Shown in pieces: positions 26,012 to 33,393 of a stretch of DNA of 64,000 bases (its first letter is position 1; each line of letters begins with the position of its first letter). The position numbers and the translations under genes are program-made. The stretch is from assembly GCF_014649855.1 (NCBI RefSeq), contig NZ_BMTV01000003.1, forward strand, positions 1 to 64,000, in the 5' to 3' direction. The notes beneath the pieces are model-generated. The model made no database searches, was not told the DNA's origin, and saw only the letters and a program-made list of their open reading frames with translations. Origin of the DNA: Streptomyces roseolus (lineage in GTDB: Bacteria > Actinomycetota > Actinomycetes > Streptomycetales > Streptomycetaceae).

Positions 26012-26036
26012 GTTTCGGCGTGGCGTTCACGGTCAG
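26012..26036 (+). promoter_or_regulatory. Possible promoter, GTTT-N15-GGTCAG
   Basis: GTTT and GGTCAG are separated by 15 nt, 40 nt upstream of the 31-codon ORF. The same arrangement recurs before the WhiB-like gene. It resembles but does not match the SigB-type form. Confidence 0.3.
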
Positions 26037-26076
26037 TCGGTCCTCGAACGAGGTCCGCTCCCGGAAGGATTCCGTC

Positions 26077-26172
26077 GTGCCGGTCGTGCTGGTCCTGGTG
26101 TTCGTCATCGGTGTGGCGATGGCGTGGTGGAGCGTCATGCCCGTCCCCCGCGGGCCGCGACGGGGTCCGTGA
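26077..26172 (+). CDS. 31-residue membrane microprotein
   Basis: The ORF runs from a GTG to TGA with GGAAGGA before it. The product is almost a single hydrophobic helix (VPVVLVLVFVIGVAMAWW) followed by a Pro/Arg-rich tail. It is too short for usual gene prediction. It lies between the STAS-PP2C operon and the WhiB-like gene. A role is unknown; the start signal and composition make it plausible rather than certain. Confidence 0.45.
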   Translation: MPVVLVLVFVIGVAMAWWSVMPVPRGPRRGP

Positions 26173-26196
26173 CGCCGTGGGACGGCCCGGCCCCGG

Positions 26197-26221
26197 GTTT
26201 CACCGCCGGACGAGCGGTCAG
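26197..26221 (+). promoter_or_regulatory. Possible promoter of the WhiB-like gene, GTTT-N15-GGTCAG
   Basis: This has the same two hexamer-like elements and spacing as the site at 26012-26036. It ends 43 nt before the start codon. Confidence 0.3.
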
Positions 26222-26264
26222 GCGAACGGGGACAGGACTCCCTACGCGTACACCGGAGGTTCCG

Positions 26265-26522
26265 ATGGAAAGCCGGCGCGCGGACGCGGCCTGCCAGGAG
26301 GTCGACCCCGATCTGTTCTTCCCGGTGGGGACCGGTTCCCCGGCCCTCGCCCAGGCGGAGGAGGCCAAGAGGGTCTGCCGCCGGTGCCCGGTACGGGAGC
26401 CGTGCCTGCGCTCGGCCCTGGCGCAGCCCCATCCGCCGTCCGGCGTGTGGGGCGGGCTGACCGAGACCGAGCGGCAGTCGCCGGCACGCCGGGCCCGCCG
26501 ACGTGCGGCCGACCGCCGGTGA
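26265..26522 (+). CDS. WhiB-like (Wbl) iron-sulfur regulator
   Basis: The protein has 85 residues. The four conserved cysteines are at 10, 38, 41 and 47 (CRRCPVREPC), binding a redox- or NO-sensitive [4Fe-4S] cluster, and are followed by the GVWGG turn and a basic tail. Wbl proteins control development and stress in actinobacteria, usually by binding a principal sigma factor. CGGAGG precedes the ATG. Which wbl paralogue this is cannot be told here. Confidence 0.93.
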   Translation: MESRRADAACQEVDPDLFFPVGTGSPALAQAEEAKRVCRRCPVREPCLRSALAQPHPPSGVWGGLTETERQSPARRARRRAADRR

Positions 26523-26547
26523 CCGCCTTCAGGAGCGAGGTCGCGTG

Positions 26548-26578
26548 CGAGGCCCCCCGGGGTTCCCGGGGGTCTTCG
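26548..26578. terminator. Imperfect hairpin between convergent genes
   Basis: Arms of about 13 bp with G-T or mismatched pairs surround a short loop in the 83-nt gap between the WhiB-like gene and the convergent RsbW-like gene. Confidence 0.5.
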
Positions 26579-26605
26579 CGTGCCGTCGGCGCGCCGTGGG
26601 CGGCG

Positions 26606-27091
26606 TCAGCGCGGTCGCGGGTCCGCGGGGGTCGCCGGGTCGGCTTGGTCCGGCAGGAGGGAGAGGCGGGCGCGGACGCGCTTGCCCTCCGGCGCGGGCT
26701 CCACGGTCAGGTTCTCGCAGACGGCGACGACGATCTCCACGCCGTGCTGTCCGATGCGGCGGGGGTCGTGTCCGCGAGGGACGGGAGCGGCGGCCTCCTG
26801 GTCGAAGACCGAGATCTCCAGGCTGTCGCGGCCCAGTTCGAGAAGGAGCCGGCAGGGGCCTGCCGTGTGCCGGATCGCGTTGGTGACCAGTTCGCTGACC
26901 ACCAGCTGCGCGAGTTCGACGCGCTCCAGGGCGACCGGCCCGGGCAGCACGGTCGGGGCGGTCGCGAGGAACTCGGCCGTGAAGGCGCGAGCGGAGGCGA
27001 TCGCCCCGCCGCGGGCGGCGTCGTGGTAGACGGCACCCGCGGACAGCAGGGGCTCCGGGACCGCGCGTTCCGCGGTGAGCGCGTCCGTCAT
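26606..27091 (-). CDS. RsbW-like ATP-binding protein
   Basis: The protein has 161 residues with one HATPase domain. The N-box SELVTNAIRHTAG and the G2 region GQHGVEIVVAV are intact; the G1 position reads DQEAAAPV. The N-terminal ~30 residues are extra. It probably phosphorylates a STAS protein and/or binds a sigma factor. It lies 113 nt downstream of the pseudo-phosphatase-like gene on the same strand. Confidence 0.87.
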   Translation of the reverse strand: MTDALTAERAVPEPLLSAGAVYHDAARGGAIASARAFTAEFLATAPTVLPGPVALERVELAQLVVSELVTNAIRHTAGPCRLLLELGRDSLEISVFDQEAAAPVPRGHDPRRIGQHGVEIVVAVCENLTVEPAPEGKRVRARLSLLPDQADPATPADPRPR

Positions 27092-27204
27092 GGCGCTGGT
27101 ACTCCCCTCGTCCTGGGTCTGCGGCTGGGCTCCTCGTACCCGCCTTTCCCCTCTTCATGGTCCCCACACCGCCCGCAGTGCGGATCACATCCGCCGGCGG
27201 CGCG

Positions 27205-28428
27205 TCAAGGGGACGCCGGCGCGGTCGACGCGGGGCCCTCGTGCGGTTCCCCGCCCGGGGGTCCGGCCTCGTGGCCGTGCCAGTCGAGACAGAGTACGAG
27301 GACGGCGTCGGGCGCGCCACGGCGCGTTCCGCGCAGCGCCCGCAGGACGGCGCCGGGGACGTCCGCGCCCCTCCGGCGGTGGGCGCCGGCGAGCGCGCGG
27401 GCGACGGGGCCGTCCGGCGCCTCGTGCGCGTCGTCCGCCGTCGGCTCCCCGGTGCCGTGGGCGACGAAGACGAGCCGGTCGCCGCGGAGGAGGCGCAGGC
27501 GCTGGGGGGCGTAGACGGTGTCCTCGAACATGCCCAGGGGCAGCTGGCGGTCCAGTTCGATGCGTTCGGTCGCGGTGGGGCGGACGCGCCAGAGCGTCGG
27601 CGAACCGGCGTCCACCACCTCGGCCTCGCCGGTGGTCAGGTCGAGCCGGAGCAGCAGGGCGGAGAGCGGGTGCTCGCCGCGGTACTGCCCGTAGAGCGCC
27701 TGGTCGGTGAGGCTGGCTTGGGCCACCAGGTCGAGGCCCGCCCGCCGGGCGTTGCGGATCGCCGTGAGGGCGAGGGTGCTCGCCAGGGCGGCCGGGGTGC
27801 CCGGGCCGGCGCCGTCGGCGACGACGACCACCAGGTCCCGGTCGGTGGCGCTCCAGTCCAGGAGGTGGCCTCCGGAGCCGTAGGCGGGCTCCCAGTGGGC
27901 GTGGAGGTCGAACGCCGGTGCCGCGCAGGCGCGGCCCGGCAGGGTGTCCCACTGCATCTCCCCGGCGACGCTGAGGGCGTGCGTCCTGCGGGTGCGGCGG
28001 TAGAGGTCGGTGTGGCGGTCGGCGACGCGCAGGGCGTGGCCGAGGGTCTCGGCGACCCGGGCGAGGCTCGCGGTGGCCGTGGGGCCGGACCGGTCCGCGG
28101 GCAGGACGACGACCAGGACCCCGAACCGGTCGCCGCGGACCGTGACGGGAAGGTAAACGGTCGCCGTGGGCCCGACATCACGGAAAAGATATGGTTGCTG
28201 GGTGCGGAAGACGCGGCCGGCGGGGCCCGCGTCCACGGGCGCGTGCGGCATCCCGGCAGGTGCCTGGACGGGCTCCACGGGGCGCAGGGTCGTGAATCCG
28301 TAGTCGACGAGCAGCAGGTCGGCGGAGGTCGCGGCGTACAGGTCCGCGAGACTGGTACGGAGGGAGTCCAGGAGGAGGTGTGGTGCCGCCCCGCGCAGTG
28401 CGCCTTCCACTGTCACGTGTCGATCCAC
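27205..28428 (-). CDS. GAF-PP2C-like protein, probably catalytically inactive
   Basis: The protein has 407 residues: a GAF-like N-terminus (~15-150) and a SpoIIE-like domain (~165-390). Compared with active enzymes, key acidic residues are lost: the GGDxYD motif reads GGHLLDW, the TDG position reads VAHGTGE, and the C-terminal DD is replaced by GAPDAV. It is closely similar to the protein at 29170-30330. The GTG at 28428 is the longest start; GTGs 4 and 6 codons later are equally possible. It may bind STAS proteins without dephosphorylating them. Confidence 0.82.
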   Translation of the reverse strand: MDRHVTVEGALRGAAPHLLLDSLRTSLADLYAATSADLLLVDYGFTTLRPVEPVQAPAGMPHAPVDAGPAGRVFRTQQPYLFRDVGPTATVYLPVTVRGDRFGVLVVVLPADRSGPTATASLARVAETLGHALRVADRHTDLYRRTRRTHALSVAGEMQWDTLPGRACAAPAFDLHAHWEPAYGSGGHLLDWSATDRDLVVVVADGAGPGTPAALASTLALTAIRNARRAGLDLVAQASLTDQALYGQYRGEHPLSALLLRLDLTTGEAEVVDAGSPTLWRVRPTATERIELDRQLPLGMFEDTVYAPQRLRLLRGDRLVFVAHGTGEPTADDAHEAPDGPVARALAGAHRRRGADVPGAVLRALRGTRRGAPDAVLVLCLDWHGHEAGPPGGEPHEGPASTAPASP

Positions 28429-28523
28429 CGGATCCGTACCGCCTTCTGGAGAGATGTGGAAATGACCGGTCCGTCGCGAGGCCGCCGTCCCCGGCCCTGG
28501 ACGTCCGAGGAGGGTCGGCAGGC

Positions 28524-29036
28524 ATGAACGGCAACCCCGCCCCGCCGCCGCGGGAACCGCAGCGGACGGCCGAGTACGCCCGGGAGCTCATCGAGCTGCT
28601 GGAGGTGTTGTGGGAGCGCGGCCGGGACATGGTGTCGTCGACACCCGTCTCGGCGAGTCAGCTGCGCGTGCTGTACAGCCTGGACCGGGAGGAGGGCATC
28701 AGCCTGCGCACCCTGGGCGAGCTGCTGGGCTCCGCGCCGCCCTCGGTGAGCCGCATGTGCGACCGGCTGGAGGCGCTGGGCTTCGTCCGGCGGCTGCCCA
28801 GCCCCGTGAGCCGCCGGCAGCTGGAACTGCACCTGACGGCACGCGGCAAGGCGTACCTGCGGGACCTCAGGGCCCAGCGCGAGGAGGCCCTGCTCGCGGT
28901 CATCGCGGACATGTCGCCGACGAGCCGCAAGGCGCTGCTGCGAGGACTCACCGGCTTCCACGAGGCCGTCGAGGGGGGCGGAGCCGGCGCCTCGTCACCC
29001 GCCCCCGCACCGCTGAAGGACGTCAGTTCGGCCTGA
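28524..29036 (+). CDS. MarR-family transcriptional regulator
   Basis: The protein has 170 residues. The winged-helix core is SQLRVLYSLDREEGISLRTL, then ELLGSAPPSVSRMCDRLEAL and a basic wing SPVSRRQLELHLT. MarR dimers repress from short palindromes and respond to small ligands. GAGGAGG lies 13 nt before the ATG, with a closer GAGGG. It is divergent from the GAF-PP2C-like gene and convergent with its paralogue, so it may control one or both. Confidence 0.9.
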   Translation: MNGNPAPPPREPQRTAEYARELIELLEVLWERGRDMVSSTPVSASQLRVLYSLDREEGISLRTLGELLGSAPPSVSRMCDRLEALGFVRRLPSPVSRRQLELHLTARGKAYLRDLRAQREEALLAVIADMSPTSRKALLRGLTGFHEAVEGGGAGASSPAPAPLKDVSSA

Positions 29037-29150
29037 TCCCCCCGCGCCGCCGGCTCCGGCCGGGCGCACATCCCCTGTCCTCATGTCCACCTCTGGTCGT
29101 GGTCGACGGCGTTCTTCCGGGCACCCGCCGACTGTTGCCCCAAGGATACA

Positions 29151-29164
29151 GTTGCCGCACGACA
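29151..29164. promoter_or_regulatory. TTGCCG-type palindrome downstream of the MarR gene
   Basis: TTGCCGCACGACAA is an imperfect 14-bp palindrome, 6 nt beyond the end of the convergent phosphatase gene. It matches the perfect palindrome at 37520-37533 in 12 of 14 positions. Confidence 0.35.
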
Positions 29165-29169
29165 ATTGA

Positions 29170-30330
29170 TCACACGGTGCCGTGCCAGTCGAGGCAGACG
29201 ACCAGGGCGTCGTCCTCCAGCGGGCTCCCGCCGTGGTGCTCGGCGAGCTCCCGGAGCACCGCCTGCGGCACCTGGGTCGGCGGCAGCAGCCGCGTCCCCC
29301 GCAGCGCACGGGCCAGCGCCCGGTCCCCATAGCTCTCCCCCGCGGGCGAGACGGCCACGTACACCCCGTCGCTCCCGAACAGCAGCCGGTCGCCCGGCCG
29401 CACCGTGAACCGCTCGGTCACGTACACGGTGTCCTCGAACATGCCGAGGGGCAGCTGCGCCTCGAAGCCGACCGGCTCCACCGTCTGTCCCCGCTGCCGC
29501 CACAGCCGGGGCGAACCGGCGTCCACGGCCTCCACCTCGCCCGTGGCCAGGTCGAAGCGGAGCAGCAGCACCGACACGAAGGCCTCGCCCCGGTACTGGG
29601 CGTACACGGCCTGGTCCGCCAGCGCGGCCTGGTCCGCCGGCGGGAGGCCGGCCCGGCGGGCGTTGCGGAGCGCGTTGATCGCGAGGTTCGTCAGCAGGGC
29701 GGCCTCGATGCCCTCCCCCATGCCGTTGGTGACCGTCAGGGTCAACCGGCCGTCCGAGACGGACCAGTCGTAGTTGTCGCCGAAGATGGCGTAGGCGGGC
29801 TCCAGATGGGCGGCGAGGGCGAACTCGGGACGGACGCAGGAACGGCCGGGCAGCAGCTGCCACTGCATCTCCGCCGCGAGCGTGAGCCGCGTCGCCCGCC
29901 GCGCCAGGACGTACAGGTCCGTGTCGCGCTCCGCCACCAGGATCTCGTGGCCGAGCGCCTCGCAGACCTGGGCGAGCCCGGGCAGCAGCGGTCTGAGGTC
30001 GGCCTCCGGCGGCAGCTCGGCCGTGAGCACCCCCAGCCGGTCCCCCCGGACGGTGACGGGCAGGTGGAGCAGGAGCGCCCCGGGCTCCCGCACCACGTGC
30101 GGCTCCTGGGCGCCGAAGGCGCGCCCCTGGGGGCTGTCGTGGATCGGCACCGACGGATCCGCCCCGGAGACGTGGCCGACGAGCTGGAGGGACCGCAAGC
30201 CGTAGTCGGCCAGGCGGAGTTCCACCCGCAGTGCCCCGCAGTGCTCCCTCAGGGCGTCCTCGACGACCCCGACGAGCCGGTGCGGAGCCGCCCGGCGGAG
30301 CGCCTGCTCGATCTCGGCGATCTCGTGCAC
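29170..30330 (-). CDS. GAF-PP2C (SpoIIE-type) protein
   Basis: The protein has 386 residues with a GAF-like domain at ~20-150 and a SpoIIE domain at ~170-386. Metal-site motifs are mostly kept: FGDNYDW, GSDGVYVAV and a C-terminal LEDDALVVCL, although the central GDG motif reads TNGMGEG. It is a paralogue of the protein at 27205-28428; both share KxLPGRxC-like and AGSPxLWR stretches. It starts with GTG after GAGGAAGAG. It precedes no gene on its strand within 740 nt and lies 66 nt downstream of a STAS gene. Confidence 0.87.
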   Translation of the reverse strand: MHEIAEIEQALRRAAPHRLVGVVEDALREHCGALRVELRLADYGLRSLQLVGHVSGADPSVPIHDSPQGRAFGAQEPHVVREPGALLLHLPVTVRGDRLGVLTAELPPEADLRPLLPGLAQVCEALGHEILVAERDTDLYVLARRATRLTLAAEMQWQLLPGRSCVRPEFALAAHLEPAYAIFGDNYDWSVSDGRLTLTVTNGMGEGIEAALLTNLAINALRNARRAGLPPADQAALADQAVYAQYRGEAFVSVLLLRFDLATGEVEAVDAGSPRLWRQRGQTVEPVGFEAQLPLGMFEDTVYVTERFTVRPGDRLLFGSDGVYVAVSPAGESYGDRALARALRGTRLLPPTQVPQAVLRELAEHHGGSPLEDDALVVCLDWHGTV

Positions 30331-30396
30331 GCTCTTCCTCTTCCCCTTCCTCTTCTCCTGGCCGGTCCCGTGCGCGGCGACCGCGCCGCCCGTCCG

Positions 30397-30765
30397 CTAT
30401 CCGGCGGCGACGGCCGCGGCCAGCGCGTCCGCCACACCGTCGTACGGCGGGATCGTCATCGTCACGCCGGTGATCTCCAGGATGCGGCGCACGGCCGGGG
30501 TCGGCGCGGCGAGGTACAGGTCGCCGCCGCTCTCCCGCACTCTGTTGACCGCCCGGATCAGGACGTTCAGCCCCGAGGAGTCCATGAAGTCGAGGGCGGA
30601 CAGGTCGAGGACGAGGCGGCGCCGCCCCTGGCCGAACTGCTCCGAGAGGCGGTCCTCAAGGCCGGCGGCCGTCTCCATGTCCAGCTCACCCCCCACGGTC
30701 AGCACCGCCGTGAGGTCGTCGCGGATCTCGACGTCGACTTCCAGGTTCGCTTCTCGCTCGAACAT
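30397..30765 (-). CDS. STAS-domain anti-anti-sigma factor (BldG/RsbV-like)
   Basis: The protein has 122 residues and is one complete STAS domain. The phosphoacceptor motif is FMDSSGLNVLI, and GGELDMETA marks the first strand-turn. It lies 53 nt downstream of the ANTAR-PP2C gene, in a run of three minus-strand genes (hybrid kinase, phosphatase, STAS) that resembles, from memory, the arsI-region gene order of S. coelicolor. AGGGA precedes the ATG. Confidence 0.92.
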   Translation of the reverse strand: MFEREANLEVDVEIRDDLTAVLTVGGELDMETAAGLEDRLSEQFGQGRRRLVLDLSALDFMDSSGLNVLIRAVNRVRESGGDLYLAAPTPAVRRILEITGVTMTIPPYDGVADALAAAVAAG

Positions 30766-30818
30766 GTTCCCTGCTTTCCATGGGGGGTGGGGTCCGGTCG
30801 TGGGACGGGCGGCCGGGG

Positions 30819-33278
30819 TCAGGACACCTGGACACCGACCACGCACGTGTCGTCGTCCGTGTCCGACTTGCTGCGCGCCAGCAGCTGGTCCAGCCGGCGT
30901 TCCAGGCTGTCGGACGGCTGCCGGGCGACGGTGAGCAACTGGGTGACGGAGTCGTGGACGGCGGTGTCCCGCCGCTCGACGAGTCCGTCGGTGTACATCA
31001 GCACCGTGTCGCCGGGTTCGAGCCGGAGCTCCGACTCCTCGTACTCCGCCTCCGCGAGGGCACCCAGCAGCATCCCCCGCAGGAGCGGCAGGTCGTCCGC
31101 CTCCTCCCCGCGGACCAGCACCGGCGGGAGATGGCCCGCGCGGGCCCAGCGCAGCGTGCGGCTGCCGGGGTCGTAGATGCCGCACACGGCGGTGGCGGTG
31201 ACCTGGGCGGTGAGGTGGTGGGCGACGCTGTTGAGCCAGGACAGCAGCTGTCCCGGGCCCGCGCCGGTGACGGCGAGGCCGCGGAGGGCGTTGCGCAGCA
31301 CCACCATCCCGGTGGCCGCCTCCACGCCGTGGCCGGCGACGTCCCCGACGCAGAGGAGCACCTTCTTGGACGGCAGCACGACCGTGTCGTACCAGTCGCC
31401 GCCGACCAGGGACTCGGTCTCGGCGGGCCGGTAGCGGACGGCGACGTCGAGGCCCGGCGCGTCGAGCGGCGGCTTGACCGGCGGCATGATGGCGTGCTGG
31501 AGCTGGAGGGTGAGCCGGTTGCGTTCCTCGGCCGCCTCCTCCGTCGCCACCAGCCGGTCGCGGGTCGCCGTGAGCGCCACCTCGGTCCAGTGCTGCGCCG
31601 AGATGTCCTGGTAGGCGCCCCGGACGGTCTGGAGACCGCCGTCGGGGCCCAGGGCGGGTTCGGCGGTCACCCGGATGTGCCGCGTGACGCCGTCGTGGCG
31701 GAGCATGCGGAAGGCCGCGGAGGCCACCCGCCGCTGGTCCAGCACCTTCTGGAGGAAGCGGCGGATGATGTCGGCGTCGTCGGGGTGGGCGTGGGCGGCG
31801 AGCTCGCGCAGGGCGACCGGCTGCTCCGTCGGCGCGAGGCCGAAGAGCTCGTACAGCTGGCCGTGCCAGGTGATGTCCCCGGCGACGACGTCCTCCTCGA
31901 AGGCGCCGACCCGGCCGAGGCGCTGGGCGTGCTGGAGGAGGCTGGCGAGGCGTGCCGACTCGTCCTCGACGCGCCAGATGAGCAGGACGCTCGTGCCGTA
32001 CCGGCTGATGCTGATGTCGGCGAGCGAGGCGAGCGGCACCTGGTCCACCAGCGCGGTGAGGCGGACCCGGCGGGCGCGGAACGGCTCCCCCGTGGCGTAG
32101 ACCCGCTCGATCCGGTCGAAGAGCTCGCTGCTGCCCGCCGTCGCGGGGTACGCCTCCAGGAGCAGGGCCCCGTCGACGGAGCCGCGGGGCCGGCCGGCCG
32201 GGTCCTGGAAGTGCGCGTTGGCGTGCCGGATGCGGAAGTCGACGAGCTGCCCCGCCTCGTCCAGGTGGGGGGTGAGGACGAGAGCGGGGTCGTAAAGCCC
32301 GTCGGAGAGTTCGGCCAGCTCCGACGCCCCGGCCCCGCCGGGGACCGGGAAGCCCCCGGGGGACGCCTCGGGCAGCGCCTCCAGGGTGTGGGCGCAGAGC
32401 TCCGCGAGGGCCTCCAGCTGGCGCTCCACGGCCTGCGGCAGCGGGTCGAGGGGGCGGCCCCAGCAGATCTCCAGGACGCCGTGGATGCGGCCGCCGGTCC
32501 CGGCGGGGACGACGACCCGGCCGCCGTCGGGGTGGCGCGACCGGCCGATCGAGGGGATGCCGGCGGCCGCGAGCGAGGCGTACCGGACGGTGCGGCGCCC
32601 GACGAGCGCCTGGCGGGCCGCGGTGGTCACCCCCGGCGGTACGTAGTGCCAGCGGGCCGCCTCGTCGGGGCCGAAGCCGGCGTGGCCGCGCAGGCTCAGC
32701 GAGGTGTCCGGGCCGGTGGTCCAGATCGCCACGGCGACGGCGCCCAGGGGTTCGAGGGCGTGGCGGAGCAACGACTCGGCGACGGCCTGGGTGTCGCCGG
32801 CGCTGAGCACCGCGCTCTCGGCCGTGCGCAGCCGCACGGCGACGGAGGCGGCGGGGGCGGGGGCGGGGGACTCGCCGACGGCCGTCCGCACGAACTCGTC
32901 CGCCGCCTCGGCCATCCGGTCCCGGGCCGCCTGGTTGATGATGTCCGCGGCGAGTTCGAGCCGGGACAGACCGGCCCGGTCGGCGAGCTCCGCGAGCTGG
33001 CGGGCCGCCTGGGCGGGGCCGCAGCCCAGGCGCTCGACGATGACTCCCTTGGCGAGTTCGATCAGGGCGCGGCCCTCGGCCGCCGCCTGGGCGGCGCGCA
33101 CCTCGCCGCGCAGGCGTTCCACCGTGGCGGCGAGCCGGCCGTCGGTGTCGGCGGTCGTTTCGGCCGGCACGACGTCGGCGGGTGCGGTGACGGCGGTGCC
33201 GGGTGCCGGGGACACGGCGGCACCTGCCTCGGGGAGGCCGGCGGCCGGGTCGCCGCCCGGGATGCGGGGGCCACTCAC
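30819..33278 (-). CDS. ANTAR-GAF-PAS-PAS-PP2C phosphatase
   Basis: The protein has 819 residues. A helical ANTAR-like segment (~50-110: GRALIELAKGVIVERLG and LELAADIIN) is followed by GAF (~135-300), a PAS-like domain (~315-440), a PAS domain with PAC (~450-560), a short coiled coil, and a SpoIIE phosphatase domain with GGDWYDT, GDVAGHGVEAA, YTDGLVERR and DDDTCVVGV, all intact. ANTAR normally binds RNA terminator loops, so its fusion to a phosphatase is notable. The GTG at 33278 follows GAGGAG at 8 nt. Confidence 0.88.
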   Translation of the reverse strand: MSGPRIPGGDPAAGLPEAGAAVSPAPGTAVTAPADVVPAETTADTDGRLAATVERLRGEVRAAQAAAEGRALIELAKGVIVERLGCGPAQAARQLAELADRAGLSRLELAADIINQAARDRMAEAADEFVRTAVGESPAPAPAASVAVRLRTAESAVLSAGDTQAVAESLLRHALEPLGAVAVAIWTTGPDTSLSLRGHAGFGPDEAARWHYVPPGVTTAARQALVGRRTVRYASLAAAGIPSIGRSRHPDGGRVVVPAGTGGRIHGVLEICWGRPLDPLPQAVERQLEALAELCAHTLEALPEASPGGFPVPGGAGASELAELSDGLYDPALVLTPHLDEAGQLVDFRIRHANAHFQDPAGRPRGSVDGALLLEAYPATAGSSELFDRIERVYATGEPFRARRVRLTALVDQVPLASLADISISRYGTSVLLIWRVEDESARLASLLQHAQRLGRVGAFEEDVVAGDITWHGQLYELFGLAPTEQPVALRELAAHAHPDDADIIRRFLQKVLDQRRVASAAFRMLRHDGVTRHIRVTAEPALGPDGGLQTVRGAYQDISAQHWTEVALTATRDRLVATEEAAEERNRLTLQLQHAIMPPVKPPLDAPGLDVAVRYRPAETESLVGGDWYDTVVLPSKKVLLCVGDVAGHGVEAATGMVVLRNALRGLAVTGAGPGQLLSWLNSVAHHLTAQVTATAVCGIYDPGSRTLRWARAGHLPPVLVRGEEADDLPLLRGMLLGALAEAEYEESELRLEPGDTVLMYTDGLVERRDTAVHDSVTQLLTVARQPSDSLERRLDQLLARSKSDTDDDTCVVGVQVS

Positions 33279-33393
33279 GTCGGCGACTCCTCGGTCGGGG
33301 CGGCCCCGGGGCCGCCGTGCGGACGCGGCCGGGGGGCGCCGGTCGGGCGCTCCGGGGCCGGGCGGGGCGTGCGGGCCGGGCCCGCGGGGGCGG

